Below, in pieces: positions 28,901-44,164 of a stretch of 64,000 bases of DNA. Numbering within the stretch: the first letter of the stretch is position 1; every line of letters starts with the position of its first letter. The DNA is from Loxodes magnus (Eukaryota; Ciliophora; Karyorelictea; Loxodida; Loxodidae). The stretch is taken from NCBI GenBank assembly GCA_946699065.1, contig CAMPDV010002386.1, positions 1 through 64,000 on the forward strand, in the 5' to 3' direction. The position numbers and the translations under genes were made by a program. The notes under the pieces were generated by a model. That model saw nothing but the letters and a program-made list of their open reading frames with translations, searched no databases and was not told the origin of the DNA.

Positions 28901-30499
28901 TCAGACTCTTTTACTTCTTTTTCACTTCACTGTTCTTATAAATCTAATCTCTCTCATTTTATTACTTTCAATTATGATCTTCAGATTTTTATACTTGCTT
29001 TTCTACTTCACTTTTCTTTGAAATCTCATCTCTCTCATTTTATTACTTTCAATTATGATCTTCAGACTCTTTTACTTGCTTTTTCTACTTCACTTTTCTT
29101 ATAAATCTAATCTCTCTCATTTATTACTTTCATATATGATCTTCAGATTTCTTTGCTTTTCTACTTCACTGTTCTTTGAAATCTCATCTCTTTCTCATTT
29201 TATTACTTTCAATTATGATCTTCAGACTCTTTTACTTGCTTTTCTACTTCACTGTTCTTTGAAATCTCATCTCTTTCTCATTTTATGACTTTCATATATT
29301 ATCTTCAGACTCTTTTACTTGCTTTTGTACTTCATTGTTCTTATAAATCTAATCTCTCTCATTTTATCACTTTCAATTATGATCTTCAGACTCTTTTACT
29401 TGCTTTTCTACTTCACTGTTCTTATAAATCTAATCTCTCTCATTTATTACTTTCATATATGATCTTCAGATTTCTTTGCTTTTCTACTTCACTTTTCTTT
29501 GAAATCTCATCTCTCTCATTTATTACTTTCATATATGATCTTCAGACTCTTTACTTGCTTTTCTACTTCACTGTTCTTATAAATCTAATCTCTCTCATTT
29601 ATTACTTTCATATATGATCTTCAGATTTCTTTGCTTTTCTACTTCACTGTTCTTTGAAATCTCATCTCTTTCTCATTTTATTACTTTCAATTATGATCTT
29701 CAGACTCTTTTACTTGCTTTTCTACTTCACTTTTCTTTGAAATCTCATCTCTTTCTCATTTTATTACTTTCAATTATGATCTTCAGACTCTTTTACTTGC
29801 TTTTCTACTTCACTTTTCTTTGAAATCTCATCTCTCTCATTTTATTACTTTCAATTATGATCTTCAGACTCTTTTACTTGCTTTTCTACTTCACTTTTCT
29901 TATAAATCTAATCTCTCTCATTTATTACTTTCATATATGATCTTCAGATTTCTTTGCTTTTCTACTTCACTGTTCTTTGAAATCTCATCTCTTTCTCATT
30001 TTATTACTTTCAATTATGATCTTCAGACTCTTTTACTTGCTTTTCTACTTCACTGTTCTTATAAATCTAATCTCTCTCATTTATTACTTTCATATATGAT
30101 CTTCAGATTTCTTTGCTTTTCTACTTCACTGTTCTTTGAAATCTCATCTCTCTCATTTTATTACTTTCAATTATGATCTTCAGACTCTTTTACTTGCTTT
30201 TCTACTTCACTGTTCTTATAAATCTAATCTCTCTCATTTATTACTTTCATATATGATCTTCAGACTCTTTTACTTGCTTTTCTACTTCACTGTTCTTATA
30301 AATCTAATCTCTCTCATTTATTACTTTCATATATGATCTTCAGACTCTTTTACTTGCTTTTCTACTTCACTGTTCTTTGAAATCTCATCTCTTTCTCATT
30401 TTATTACTTTCAATTATGATCTTCAGACTCTTTTACTTGCTTTTCTACTTCACTTTTCTTTGAAATCTCATCTCTCTCATTTTATTACTTTCAATTATG

Positions 30500-32255
30500 A
30501 TCTTCAGACTCTTTTACTTGCTTTTCTACTTCAATGTTCTTTGAAATCTCATCTCTCTCATTTTATTACTTTCAATTATGATCTTCAGACTCTTTTACTT
30601 GCTTTTCTACTTCACTTTTCTTATAAATCTAATCTCTCTCATTTATTACTTTCATATATGATCTTCAGATTTCTTTGCTTTTCTACTTCACTGTTCTTTG
30701 AAATCTCATCTCTTTCTCATTTTATTACTTTCAATTATGATCTTCAGACTCTTTTACTTGCTTTTCTACTTCACTTTTCTTTGAAATCTCATCTCTTTCT
30801 CATTTTATTACTTTCAATTATGATCTTCAGACTCTTTTACTTGCTTTTCTACTTCAATGTTCTTTGAAATCTCATCTCTCTCATTTTATTACTTTCAATT
30901 ATGATCTTTAGACTCTTTTACTTGCTTTTCTACTTCACTTTCTTTGAAATCTCATCTCTCTCATTTTATGACTTTCATATATTATCTTCAGACTCTTTTA
31001 CTTGCTTTTCTACTTCATTGTTCTTTGAAATCTCATCTCTCTCATTTTATCACTTTCAATTATGATCTTCAGACTCTTTTACACACTATTCTACTTCACT
31101 TTTCTTTGAAATCTCATCTCTCTCATTTATTACTTTCATATATGATCTTCAGACTCTTTTACTTGCTTTTCTACTTCACTTTTCTTTGAAATCTCATCTC
31201 TTTCTCATTTTATTACTTTCAATTATGATCTTTAGACTCTTTTACTTGCTTTTCTACTTCACTTTTCTTATAAATCTCATCTCTCTCATTTTATTACTTT
31301 CAATTATGATCTTCAGACTCTTTTACTTCTTTTTCACTTCACTGTTCTTATAAATCTAATCTCTCTCATTTTATTACTTTCAATTATGATCTTCAGATTT
31401 TTATACTTGCTTTTCTACTTCACTTTTCTTTGAAATCTCATCTCTCTCATTTTATTACTTTCAATTATGATCTTTAGACTCTTTTACTTGCTTTTCTACT
31501 TCACTTTTTTTATAAATCTAATCTCTCTCATTAATTACTTTCATATATGATCTTCAGATTTCTTTGCTTTTCTACTTCACTGTTCTTTGAAATCTCATCT
31601 CTTTCTCATTTTATTACTTTCAATTATGATCTTCAGACTCTTTTACTTGCTTTTCTACTTCACTTTTCTTTGAAATCTCATCTCTCTCATTTTATTACTT
31701 TCAATTATGATCTTCAGACTCTTTTACTTGCTTTTGTACTTCATTGTTCTTTGAAATCTCATCTCTCTCATTTTATCACTTTCAATTATGATCTTCAGAC
31801 TCTTTTACTTGCTTTTCTACTTCACTGTTCTTATAAATCTAATCTCTCTCATTTATTACTTTCATATATGATCTTCAGATTTCTTTGCTTTTCTACTTCA
31901 CTTTTCTTTGAAATCTCATCTCTCTCATTTATTACTTTCATATATGATCTTCAGACTCTTTTACTTGCTTTTCTACTTCACTGTTCTTATAAATCTAATC
32001 TCTCTCATTTATTACTTTCATATATGATCTTCAGATTTCTTTGCTTTTCTACTTCACTGTTCTTTGAAATCTCATCTCTTTCTCATTTTATTACTTTCAA
32101 TTATGATCTTCAGACTCTTTTACTTGCTTTTCTACTTCACTTTTCTTTGAAATCTCATCTCTTTCTCATTTTATTACTTTCAATTATGATCTTCAGACTC
32201 TTTTACTTGCTTTTCTACTTCAATGTTCTTTGAAATCTCATCTCTCTCATTTTAT
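30500..32255 (+). repeat. Block duplicated at 15,688-bp distance, copy 1
   Basis: Monomer order from about 30,500 to 32,255 recurs at about 46,190-47,943 (30,944 with 46,632; 31,547 with 47,235; 32,233 with 47,921, all 15,688 apart). Both copies contain the rare 'cattaattac' variant (near 31,531 and 47,219), where most monomers have catttattac. This copy also has a private one-base loss, cactttctttg, near 30,937, and a ctttttttata run near 31,504. Confidence 0.75.
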
Positions 32256-32649
32256 GACTTTCATATATGATCTTCAGATTTCTTTGCTTTTCTACTTCAC
32301 TGTTCTTTGAAATCTCATCTCTCTCATTTTATTACTTTCATATATTATCTTCAGACTCTTTTACTTGCTTTTCTACTTCATTGTTCTTTGAAATCTCATC
32401 TCTCTCATTTTATCACTTTCAATTATGATCTTCAGACTCTTTTACTTGCTTTTCTACTTCACTGTTCTTATAAATCTAATCTCTCTCATTTATTACTTTC
32501 ATATATGATCTTCAGATTTCTTTGCTTTTCTACTTCACTGTTCTTTGAAATCTCATCTCTCTCATTTTATTACTTTCAATTATGATCTTCAGACTCTTTT
32601 ACTTGCTTTTCTACTTCACTTTTCTTTGAAATCTCATCTCTTTCTCATT

Positions 32650-35600
32650 TTATTACTTTCAATTATGATCTTCAGACTCTTTTACTTGCTTTTCTACTTC
32701 AATGTTCTTTGAAATCTCATCTCTCTCATTTTATTACTTTCAATTATGATCTTTAGACTCTTTTACTTGCTTTTCTACTTCACTTTTCTTTGAAATCTCA
32801 TCTCTCTCATTTTATGACTTTCATATATTATCTTCAGACTCTTTTACTTGCTTTTCTACTTCATTGTTCTTTGAAATCTCATCTCTCTCATTTTATCACT
32901 TTCATATATTATCTTCAGACTCTTTTACACACTATTCTACTTCACTTTTCTTTGAAATCTCATCTCTCTCATTTATTACTTTCATATATGATCTTCAGAC
33001 TCTTTTACTTGCTTTTCTACTTCACTTTTCTTTGAAATCTCATCTCTTTCTCATTTTATTACTTTCAATTATGATCTTTAGACTCTTTTACTTGCTTTTC
33101 TACTTCACTTTTCTTATAAATCTCATCTCTCTCATTTTATTACTTTCAATTATGATCTTCAGACTCTTTTACTTCTTTTTCACTTCACTGTTCTTATAAA
33201 TCTAATCTCTCTCATTTTATTACTTTCAATTATGATCTTCAGATTTTTATACTTGCTTTTCTACTTCACTTTTCTTTGAAATCTCATCTCTCTCATTTTA
33301 TTACTTTCAATTATGATCTTTAGACTCTTTTACTTGCTTTTCTACTTCACTTTTCTTATAAATCTAATCTCTCTCATTTATTACTTTCATATATGATCTT
33401 CAGATTTCTTTGCTTTTCTACTTCACTGTTCTTTGAAATCTCATCTCTTTCTCATTTTATTACTTTCAATTATGATCTTCAGACTCTTTTACTTGCTTTT
33501 CTACTTCACTGTTCTTTGAAATCTCATCTCTTTCTCATTTTATGACTTTCATATATTATCTTCAGACTCTTTTACTTGCTTTTGTACTTCATTGTTCTTT
33601 GAAATCTCATCTCTCTCATTTTATCACTTTCAATTATGATCTTCAGACTCTTTTACTTGCTTTTCTACTTCACTGTTCTTATAAATCTAATCTCTCTCAT
33701 TTATTACTTTCATATATGATCTTCAGATTTCTTTGCTTTTCTACTTCACTTTTCTTTGAAATCTCATCTCTCTCATTTATTACTTTCATATATGATCTTC
33801 AGACTCTTTTACTTGCTTTTCTACTTCACTGTTCTTATAAATCTAATCTCTCTCATTTATTACTTTCATATATGATCTTCAGATTTCTTTGCTTTTCTAC
33901 TTCACTGTTCTTTGAAATCTCATCTCTTTCTCATTTTATTACTTTCAATTATGATCTTCAGACTCTTTTACTTGCTTTTCTACTTCACTTTTCTTTGAAA
34001 TCTCATCTCTTTCTCATTTTATTACTTTCAATTATGATCTTCAGACTCTTTTACTTGCTTTTCTACTTCAATGTTCTTTGAAATCTCATCTCTCTCATTT
34101 TATTACTTTCAATTATGATCTTTAGACTCTTTTACTTGCTTTTCTACTTCACTTTTCTTTGAAATCTCATCTCTCTCATTTTATGACTTTCATATATTAT
34201 CTTCAGACTCTTTTACTTGCTTTTCTACTTCATTGTTCTTTGAAATCTCATCTCTCTCATTTTATCACTTTCAATTATGATCTTCAGACTCTTTTACTTG
34301 CTTTTCTACTTCACTGTTCTTATAAATCTAATCTCTCTCATTTATTACTTTCATATATGATCTTCAGATTTCTTTGCTTTTCTACTTCACTGTTCTTTGA
34401 AATCTCATCTCTCTCATTTTATTACTTTCAATTATGATCTTCAGACTCTTTTACTTGCTTTTCTACTTCACTGTTCTTATAAATCTAATCTCTCTCATTT
34501 ATTACTTTCATATATGATCTTCAGACTCTTTTACTTGCTTTTCTACTTCACTGTTCTTATAAATCTAATCTCTCTCATTTTATCACTTTCAATTATGATC
34601 TTCAGACTCTTTTACTTGCTTTTCTACTTCACTGTTCTTTGAAATCTCATCTCTTTCTCATTTTATTACTTTCAATTATGATCTTCAGACTCTTTTACTT
34701 GCTTTTCTACTTCACTTTTCTTTGAAATCTCATCTCTCTCATTTTATTACTTTCAATTATGATCTTCAGACTCTTTTACTTGCTTTTCTACTTCACTTTT
34801 CTTTGAAATCTCATCTCTCTCATTTTATTACTTTCAATTATGATCTTCAGACTCTTTTACTTGCTTTTCTACTTCACTTTTCTTATAAATCTAATCTCTC
34901 TCATTTATTACTTTCATATATGATCTTCAGATTTCTTTGCTTTTCTACTTCACTGTTCTTTGAAATCTCATCTCTTTCTCATTTTATTACTTTCAATTAT
35001 GATCTTCAGACTCTTTTACTTGCTTTTCTACTTCACTTTTCTTTGAAATCTCATCTCTTTCTCATTTTATTACTTTCAATTATGATCTTCAGACTCTTTT
35101 ACTTGCTTTTCTACTTCAATGTTCTTTGAAATCTCATCTCTCTCATTTTATTACTTTCAATTATGATCTTTAGACTCTTTTACTTGCTTTTCTACTTCAC
35201 TTTTCTTTGAAATCTCATCTCTCTCATTTTATGACTTTCATATATTATCTTCAGACTCTTTTACTTGCTTTTCTACTTCATTGTTCTTTGAAATCTCATC
35301 TCTCTCATTTTATCACTTTCAATTATGATCTTCAGACTCTTTTACACACTATTCTACTTCACTTTTCTTTGAAATCTCATCTCTCTCATTTATTACTTTC
35401 ATATATGATCTTCAGACTCTTTTACTTCTTTTTCACTTCACTGTTCTTATAAATCTAATCTCTCTCATTTTATTACTTTCAATTATGATCTTCAGATTTT
35501 TATACTTGCTTTTCTACTTCACTTTTCTTTGAAATCTCATCTCTCTCATTTTATTACTTTCAATTATGATCTTTAGACTCTTTTACTTGCTTTTCTACTT

Positions 35601-37320
35601 CACTTTTCTTATAAATCTAATCTCTCTCATTTATTACTTTCAATTATGATCTTCAGACTCTTTTACTTCTTTTTCACTTCACTGTTCTTATAAATCTAAT
35701 CTCTCTCATTTTATTACTTTCAATTATGATCTTCAGATTTTTATACTTGCTTTTCTACTTCACTTTTCTTTGAAATCTCATCTCTCTCATTTTATTACTT
35801 TCAATTATGATCTTCAGACTCTTTTACTTGCTTTTCTACTTCACTTTTCTTTGAAATCTCATCTCTTTCTCATTTTATTACTTTCAATTATGATCTTCAG
35901 ACTCTTTTACTTGCTTTTCTACTTCACTGTTCTTTGAAATCTCATCTCTTTCTCATTTTATGACTTTCATATATTATCTTCAGACTCTTTTACTTGCTTT
36001 TGTACTTCATTGTTCTTTGAAATCTCATCTCTCTCATTTTATCACTTTCAATTATGATCTTCAGACTCTTTTACTTGCTTTTCTACTTCACTGTTCTTAT
36101 AAATCTAATCTCTCTCATTTATTACTTTCATATATGATCTTCAGATTTCTTTGCTTTTCTACTTCACTTTTCTTTGAAATCTCATCTCTCTCATTTATTA
36201 CTTTCATATATGATCTTCAGACTCTTTTACTTGCTTTTCTACTTCACTGTTCTTATAAATCTAATCTCTCTCATTTATTACTTTCATATATGATCTTCAG
36301 ATTTCTTTGCTTTTCTACTTCACTGTTCTTTGAAATCTCATCTCTTTCTCATTTTATTACTTTCAATTATGATCTTCAGACTCTTTTACTTGCTTTTCTA
36401 CTTCACTTTTCTTTGAAATCTCATCTCTTTCTCATTTTATTACTTTCAATTATGATCTTCAGACTCTTTTACTTGCTTTTCTACTTCAATGTTCTTTGAA
36501 ATCTCATCTCTCTCATTTTATTACTTTCAATTATGATCTTTAGACTCTTTTACTTGCTTTTCTACTTCACTTTTCTTTGAAATCTCATCTCTCTCATTTT
36601 ATGACTTTCATATATTATCTTCAGACTCTTTTACTTGCTTTTCTACTTCATTGTTCTTTGAAATCTCATCTCTCTCATTTTATCACTTTCAATTATGATC
36701 TTCAGACTCTTTTACTTGCTTTTCTACTTCACTGTTCTTATAAATCTAATCTCTCTCATTTATTACTTTCATATATGATCTTCAGATTTCTTTGCTTTTC
36801 TACTTCACTGTTCTTTGAAATCTCATCTCTCTCATTTTATTACTTTCAATTATGATCTTCAGACTCTTTTACTTGCTTTTCTACTTCACTGTTCTTATAA
36901 ATCTAATCTCTCTCATTTATTACTTTCATATATGATCTTCAGACTCTTTTACTTGCTTTTCTACTTCACTGTTCTTATAAATCTAATCTCTCTCATTTAT
37001 TACTTTCATATATGATCTTCAGACTCTTTTACTTGCTTTTCTACTTCACTGTTCTTTGAAATCTCATCTCTTTCTCATTTTATTACTTTCAATTATGATC
37101 TTCAGACTCTTTTACTTGCTTTTCTACTTCACTTTTCTTTGAAATCTCATCTCTCTCATTTTATTACTTTCAATTATGATCTTCAGACTCTTTTTACTTG
37201 CTTTTCTACTTCACTTTTCTTTGAAATCTCATCTCTCTCATTTTATTACTTTCAATTATGATCTTCAGACTCTTTTACTTGCTTTTCTACTTCACTTTTC
37301 TTATAAATCTAATCTCTCTC
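32650..37320 (+). repeat. ~4.7-kb block, copy 1 (spacing ~6,847 bp)
   Basis: Variant order matches 39,497-44,164 at 6,847 bp (32,790 with 39,637; 33,542 with 40,389; 34,159 with 41,006), drifting to 6,846 and 6,844 bp further right (35,207 with 42,053; 36,815 with 43,659) through small length changes. Inside it, a ~2,418-bp inner repeat is seen (33,542 with 35,960; 34,159 with 36,577). One local difference is at 34,570, where this copy has an extra ctctctcattttatcac monomer stretch not in its partner. Confidence 0.75.
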
Positions 37321-39496
37321 ATTTATTACTTTCATATATGATCTTCAGATTTCTTTGCTTTTCTACTTCACTGTTCTTTGAAATCTCATCTCTTTCTCAT
37401 TTTATTACTTTCAATTATGATCTTCAGACTCTTTTACTTGCTTTTCTACTTCACTTTTCTTATAAATCTAATCTCTCTCATTTATTACTTTCATATATGA
37501 TCTTCAGATTTCTTTGCTTTTCTACTTCACTGTTCTTTGAAATCTCATCTCTTTCTCATTTTATTACTTTCAATTATGATCTTCAGACTCTTTTACTTGC
37601 TTTTCTACTTCAATGTTCTTTGAAATCTCATCTCTCTCATTTTATTACTTTCAATTATGATCTTTAGACTCTTTTACTTGCTTTTCTACTTCACTTTTCT
37701 TTGAAATCTCATCTCTCTCATTTTATGACTTTCATATATTATCTTCAGACTCTTTTACTTGCTTTTCTACTTCATTGTTCTTTGAAATCTCATCTCTCTC
37801 ATTTTATCACTTTCAATTATGATCTTCAGACTCTTTTACACACTATTCTACTTCACTTTTCTTTGAAATCTCATCTCTCTCATTTATTACTTTCATATAT
37901 GATCTTCAGACTCTTTTACTTGCTTTTCTACTTCACTTTTCTTTGAAATCTCATCTCTTTCTCATTTTATTACTTTCAATTATGATCTTTAGACTCTTTT
38001 ACTTGCTTTTCTACTTCACTTTTCTTATAAATCTCATCTCTCTCATTTTATTACTTTCAATTATGATTTTCAGACTCTTTTACTTCTTTTTCACTTCACT
38101 GTTCTTATAAATCTAATCTCTCTCATTTTATTACTTTCAATTATGATCTTCAGACTCTTTTACTTGCTTTTCTACTTCACTGTTCTTTGAAATCTCATCT
38201 CTTTCTCATTTTATTACTTTCAATTATGATCTTCAGACTCTTTTACTTGCTTTTCTACTTCACTGTTCTTTGAAATCTAATCTCTCTCATTTTATCACTT
38301 TCAATTATGATCTTCAGACTCTTTTACTTGCTTTTTCTACCTCACTGTTCTTTGAAATCTCATCTCTCTCATTTTATTACTTTCAATTATGATCTTCAGA
38401 CTCTTTTACTTGCTTTTCTACTTCACTGTTCTTTGAAATCTCATCTCTTTCTCATTTTATTACTTTCAATTATGATCTTCAGACTCTTTTACTTGCTTTT
38501 CTACTTCACTGTTCTTATAAATCTAATCTCTCTCATTTATTACTTTCATATATGATCTTCAGATTTCTTTGCTTTTCTACTTCACTTTTCTTTGAAATCT
38601 CATCTCTCTCATTTATTACTTTCATATATGATCTTCAGACTCTTTTACTTGCTTTTCTACTTCACTGTTCTTATAAATCTAATCTCTCTCATTTATTACT
38701 TTCATATATGATCTTCAGATTTCTTTGCTTTTCTACTTCACTGTTCTTTGAAATCTCATCTCTTTCTCATTTTATTACTTTCAATTATGATCTTCAGACT
38801 CTTTTACTTGCTTTTCTACTTCACTTTTCTTTGAAATCTCATCTCTTTCTCATTTTATTACTTTCAATTATGATCTTCAGACTCTTTTACTTGCTTTTCT
38901 ACTTCAATGTTCTTTGAAATCTCATCTCTCTCATTTTATTACTTTCAATTATGATCTTTAGACTCTTTTACTTGCTTTTCTACTTCACTTTTCTTTGAAA
39001 TCTCATCTCTCTCATTTTATGACTTTCATATATTATCTTCAGACTCTTTTACTTGCTTTTCTACTTCATTGTTCTTTGAAATCTCATCTCTCTCATTTTA
39101 TCACTTTCAATTATGATCTTCAGACTCTTTTACTTGCTTTTCTACTTCACTGTTCTTATAAATCTAATCTCTCTCATTTATTACTTTCATATATGATCTT
39201 CAGATTTCTTTGCTTTTCTACTTCACTTTTCTTTGAAATCTCATCTCTCTCATTTTATTACTTTCAATTATGATCTTCAGACTCTTTTACTTGCTTTTCT
39301 ACTTCACTTTTCTTATAAATCTAATCTCTCTCATTTATTACTTTCATATATGATCTTCAGATTTCTTTGCTTTTCTACTTCACTGTTCTTTGAAATCTCA
39401 TCTCTTTCTCATTTTATTACTTTCAATTATGATCTTCAGACTCTTTTACTTGCTTTTCTACTTCACTTTTCTTTGAAATCTCATCTCTTTCTCATT

Positions 39497-42400
39497 TTAT
39501 TACTTTCAATTATGATCTTCAGACTCTTTTACTTGCTTTTCTACTTCAATGTTCTTTGAAATCTCATCTCTCTCATTTTATTACTTTCAATTATGATCTT
39601 TAGACTCTTTTACTTGCTTTTCTACTTCACTTTTCTTTGAAATCTCATCTCTCTCATTTTATGACTTTCATATATTATCTTCAGACTCTTTTACTTGCTT
39701 TTCTACTTCATTGTTCTTTGAAATCTCATCTCTCTCATTTTATCACTTTCATATATTATCTTCAGACTCTTTTACACACTATTCTACTTCACTTTTCTTT
39801 GAAATCTCATCTCTCTCATTTATTACTTTCATATATGATCTTCAGACTCTTTTACTTGCTTTTCTACTTCACTTTTCTTTGAAATCTCATCTCTTTCTCA
39901 TTTTATTACTTTCAATTATGATCTTTAGACTCTTTTACTTGCTTTTCTACTTCACTTTTCTTATAAATCTCATCTCTCTCATTTTATTACTTTCAATTAT
40001 GATCTTCAGACTCTTTTACTTCTTTTTCACTTCACTGTTCTTATAAATCTAATCTCTCTCATTTTATTACTTTCAATTATGATCTTCAGATTTTTATACT
40101 TGCTTTTCTACTTCACTTTTCTTTGAAATCTCATCTCTCTCATTTTATTACTTTCAATTATGATCTTTAGACTCTTTTACTTGCTTTTCTACTTCACTTT
40201 TCTTATAAATCTAATCTCTCTCATTTATTACTTTCATATATGATCTTCAGATTTCTTTGCTTTTCTACTTCACTGTTCTTTGAAATCTCATCTCTTTCTC
40301 ATTTTATTACTTTCAATTATGATCTTCAGACTCTTTTACTTGCTTTTCTACTTCACTGTTCTTTGAAATCTCATCTCTTTCTCATTTTATGACTTTCATA
40401 TATTATCTTCAGACTCTTTTACTTGCTTTTGTACTTCATTGTTCTTTGAAATCTCATCTCTCTCATTTTATCACTTTCAATTATGATCTTCAGACTCTTT
40501 TACTTGCTTTTCTACTTCACTGTTCTTATAAATCTAATCTCTCTCATTTATTACTTTCATATATGATCTTCAGATTTCTTTGCTTTTCTACTTCACTTTT
40601 CTTTGAAATCTCATCTCTCTCATTTATTACTTTCATATATGATCTTCAGACTCTTTTACTTGCTTTTCTACTTCACTGTTCTTATAAATCTAATCTCTCT
40701 CATTTATTACTTTCATATATGATCTTCAGATTTCTTTGCTTTTCTACTTCACTGTTCTTTGAAATCTCATCTCTTTCTCATTTTATTACTTTCAATTATG
40801 ATCTTCAGACTCTTTTACTTGCTTTTCTACTTCACTTTTCTTTGAAATCTCATCTCTTTCTCATTTTATTACTTTCAATTATGATCTTCAGACTCTTTTA
40901 CTTGCTTTTCTACTTCAATGTTCTTTGAAATCTCATCTCTCTCATTTTATTACTTTCAATTATGATCTTTAGACTCTTTTACTTGCTTTTCTACTTCACT
41001 TTTCTTTGAAATCTCATCTCTCTCATTTTATGACTTTCATATATTATCTTCAGACTCTTTTACTTGCTTTTCTACTTCATTGTTCTTTGAAATCTCATCT
41101 CTCTCATTTTATCACTTTCAATTATGATCTTCAGACTCTTTTACTTGCTTTTCTACTTCACTGTTCTTATAAATCTAATCTCTCTCATTTATTACTTTCA
41201 TATATGATCTTCAGATTTCTTTGCTTTTCTACTTCACTGTTCTTTGAAATCTCATCTCTCTCATTTTATTACTTTCAATTATGATCTTCAGACTCTTTTA
41301 CTTGCTTTTCTACTTCACTGTTCTTATAAATCTAATCTCTCTCATTTATTACTTTCATATATGATCTTCAGACTCTTTTACTTGCTTTTCTACTTCACTG
41401 TTCTTATAAATCTAATCTCTCTCATTTATTACTTTCATATATGATCTTCAGACTCTTTTACTTGCTTTTCTACTTCACTGTTCTTTGAAATCTCATCTCT
41501 TTCTCATTTTATTACTTTCAATTATGATCTTCAGACTCTTTTACTTGCTTTTCTACTTCACTTTTCTTTGAAATCTCATCTCTCTCATTTTATTACTTTC
41601 AATTATGATCTTCAGACTCTTTTACTTGCTTTTCTACTTCACTTTTCTTTGAAATCTCATCTCTCTCATTTTATTACTTTCAATTATGATCTTCAGACTC
41701 TTTTACTTGCTTTTCTACTTCACTTTTCTTTGAAATCTCATCTCTCTCATTTATTACTTTCATATATGATCTTCAGATTTCTTTGCTTTTCTACTTCACT
41801 GTTCTTTGAAATCTCATCTCTTTCTCATTTTATTACTTTCAATTATGATCTTCAGACTCTTTTACTTGCTTTTCTACTTCACTTTTCTTTGAAATCTCAT
41901 CTCTTTCTCATTTTATTACTTTCAATTATGATCTTCAGACTCTTTTACTTGCTTTTCTACTTCAATGTTCTTTGAAATCTCATCTCTCTCATTTTATTAC
42001 TTTCAATTATGATCTTTAGACTCTTTTACTTGCTTTTCTACTTCACTTTTCTTTGAAATCTCATCTCTCTCATTTTATGACTTTCATATATTATCTTCAG
42101 ACTCTTTTACTTGCTTTTCTACTTCATTGTTCTTTGAAATCTCATCTCTCTCATTTTATCACTTTCAATTATGATCTTCAGACTCTTTTACACACTATTC
42201 TACTTCACTTTTCTTTGAAATCTCATCTCTCTCATTTATTACTTTCATATATGATCTTCAGACTCTTTTACTTCTTTTTCACTTCACTGTTCTTATAAAT
42301 CTAATCTCTCTCATTTTATTACTTTCAATTATGATCTTCAGATTTTTATACTTGCTTTTCTACTTCACTTTTCTTTGAAATCTCATCTCTCTCATTTTAT

Positions 42401-44164
42401 TACTTTCAATTATGATCTTTAGACTCTTTTACTTGCTTTTCTACTTCACTTTTCTTATAAATCTAATCTCTCTCATTTATTACTTTCAATTATGATCTTC
42501 AGACTCTTTTACTTCTTTTTCACTTCACTGTTCTTATAAATCTAATCTCTCTCATTTTATTACTTTCAATTATGATCTTCAGATTTTTATACTTGCTTTT
42601 CTACTTCACTTTTCTTTGAAATCTCATCTCTCTCATTTTATTACTTTCAATTATGATCTTCAGACTCTTTTACTTGCTTTTCTACTTCACTTTTCTTATA
42701 AATCTAATCTCTCTCATTTTATTACTTTCAATTATGATCTTCAGACTCTTTTACTTGCTTTTCTACTTCACTGTTCTTTGAAATCTCATCTCTTTCTCAT
42801 TTTATGACTTTCATATATTATCTTCAGACTCTTTTACTTGCTTTTGTACTTCATTGTTCTTTGAAATCTCATCTCTCTCATTTTATCACTTTCAATTATG
42901 ATCTTCAGACTCTTTTACTTGCTTTTCTACTTCACTGTTCTTATAAATCTAATCTCTCTCATTTATTACTTTCATATATGATCTTCAGATTTCTTTGCTT
43001 TTCTACTTCACTTTTCTTTGAAATCTCATCTCTCTCATTTATTACTTTCATATATGATCTTCAGACTCTTTTACTTGCTTTTCTACTTCACTGTTCTTAT
43101 AAATCTAATCTCTCTCATTTATTACTTTCATATATGATCTTCAGATTTCTTTGCTTTTCTACTTCACTGTTCTTTGAAATCTCATCTCTTTCTCATTTTA
43201 TTACTTTCAATTATGATCTTCAGACTCTTTTACTTGCTTTTCTACTTCACTTTTCTTTGAAATCTCATCTCTTTCTCATTTTATTACTTTCAATTATGAT
43301 CTTCAGACTCTTTTACTTGCTTTTCTACTTCAATGTTCTTTGAAATCTCATCTCTCTCATTTTATTACTTTCAATTATGATCTTTAGACTCTTTTACTTG
43401 CTTTTCTACTTCACTTTTCTTTGAAATCTCATCTCTCTCATTTTATGACTTTCATATATTATCTTCAGACTCTTTTACTTGCTTTTCTACTTCATTGTTC
43501 TTTGAAATCTCATCTCTCTCATTTTATCACTTTCAATTATGATCTTCAGACTCTTTTACTTGCTTTTCTACTTCACTGTTCTTATAAATCTAATCTCTCT
43601 CATTTATTACTTTCATATATGATCTTCAGATTTCTTTGCTTTTCTACTTCACTGTTCTTTGAAATCTCATCTCTCTCATTTTATTACTTTCAATTATGAT
43701 CTTCAGACTCTTTTACTTGCTTTTCTACTTCACTGTTCTTATAAATCTAATCTCTCTCATTTATTACTTTCATATATGATCTTCAGACTCTTTTACTTGC
43801 TTTTCTACTTCACTGTTCTTATAAATCTAATCTCTCTCATTTATTACTTTCATATATGATCTTCAGACTCTTTTACTTGCTTTTCTACTTCACTGTTCTT
43901 TGAAATCTCATCTCTTTCTCATTTTATTACTTTCAATTATGATCTTCAGACTCTTTTACTTGCTTTTCTACTTCACTTTTCTTTGAAATCTCATCTCTCT
44001 CATTTTATTACTTTCAATTATGATCTTCAGACTCTTTTACTTGCTTTTCTACTTCACTTTTCTTTGAAATCTCATCTCTCTCATTTTATTACTTTCAATT
44101 ATGATCTTCAGACTCTTTTACTTGCTTTTCTACTTCACTTTTCTTATAAATCTAATCTCTCTCA
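39497..44164 (+). repeat. ~4.7-kb block, copy 2 (spacing ~6,847 bp)
   Basis: Partner of 32,650-37,320. Its inner repeat is at 2,415 bp (40,389 with 42,804; 41,006 with 43,421). It includes the doubled tatatt/acacac arrangement near 39,750 also found near 32,903 and 48,754. At the right end the partners part where this copy has ctctcattttattac and the first ctctcatttattac. Confidence 0.75.
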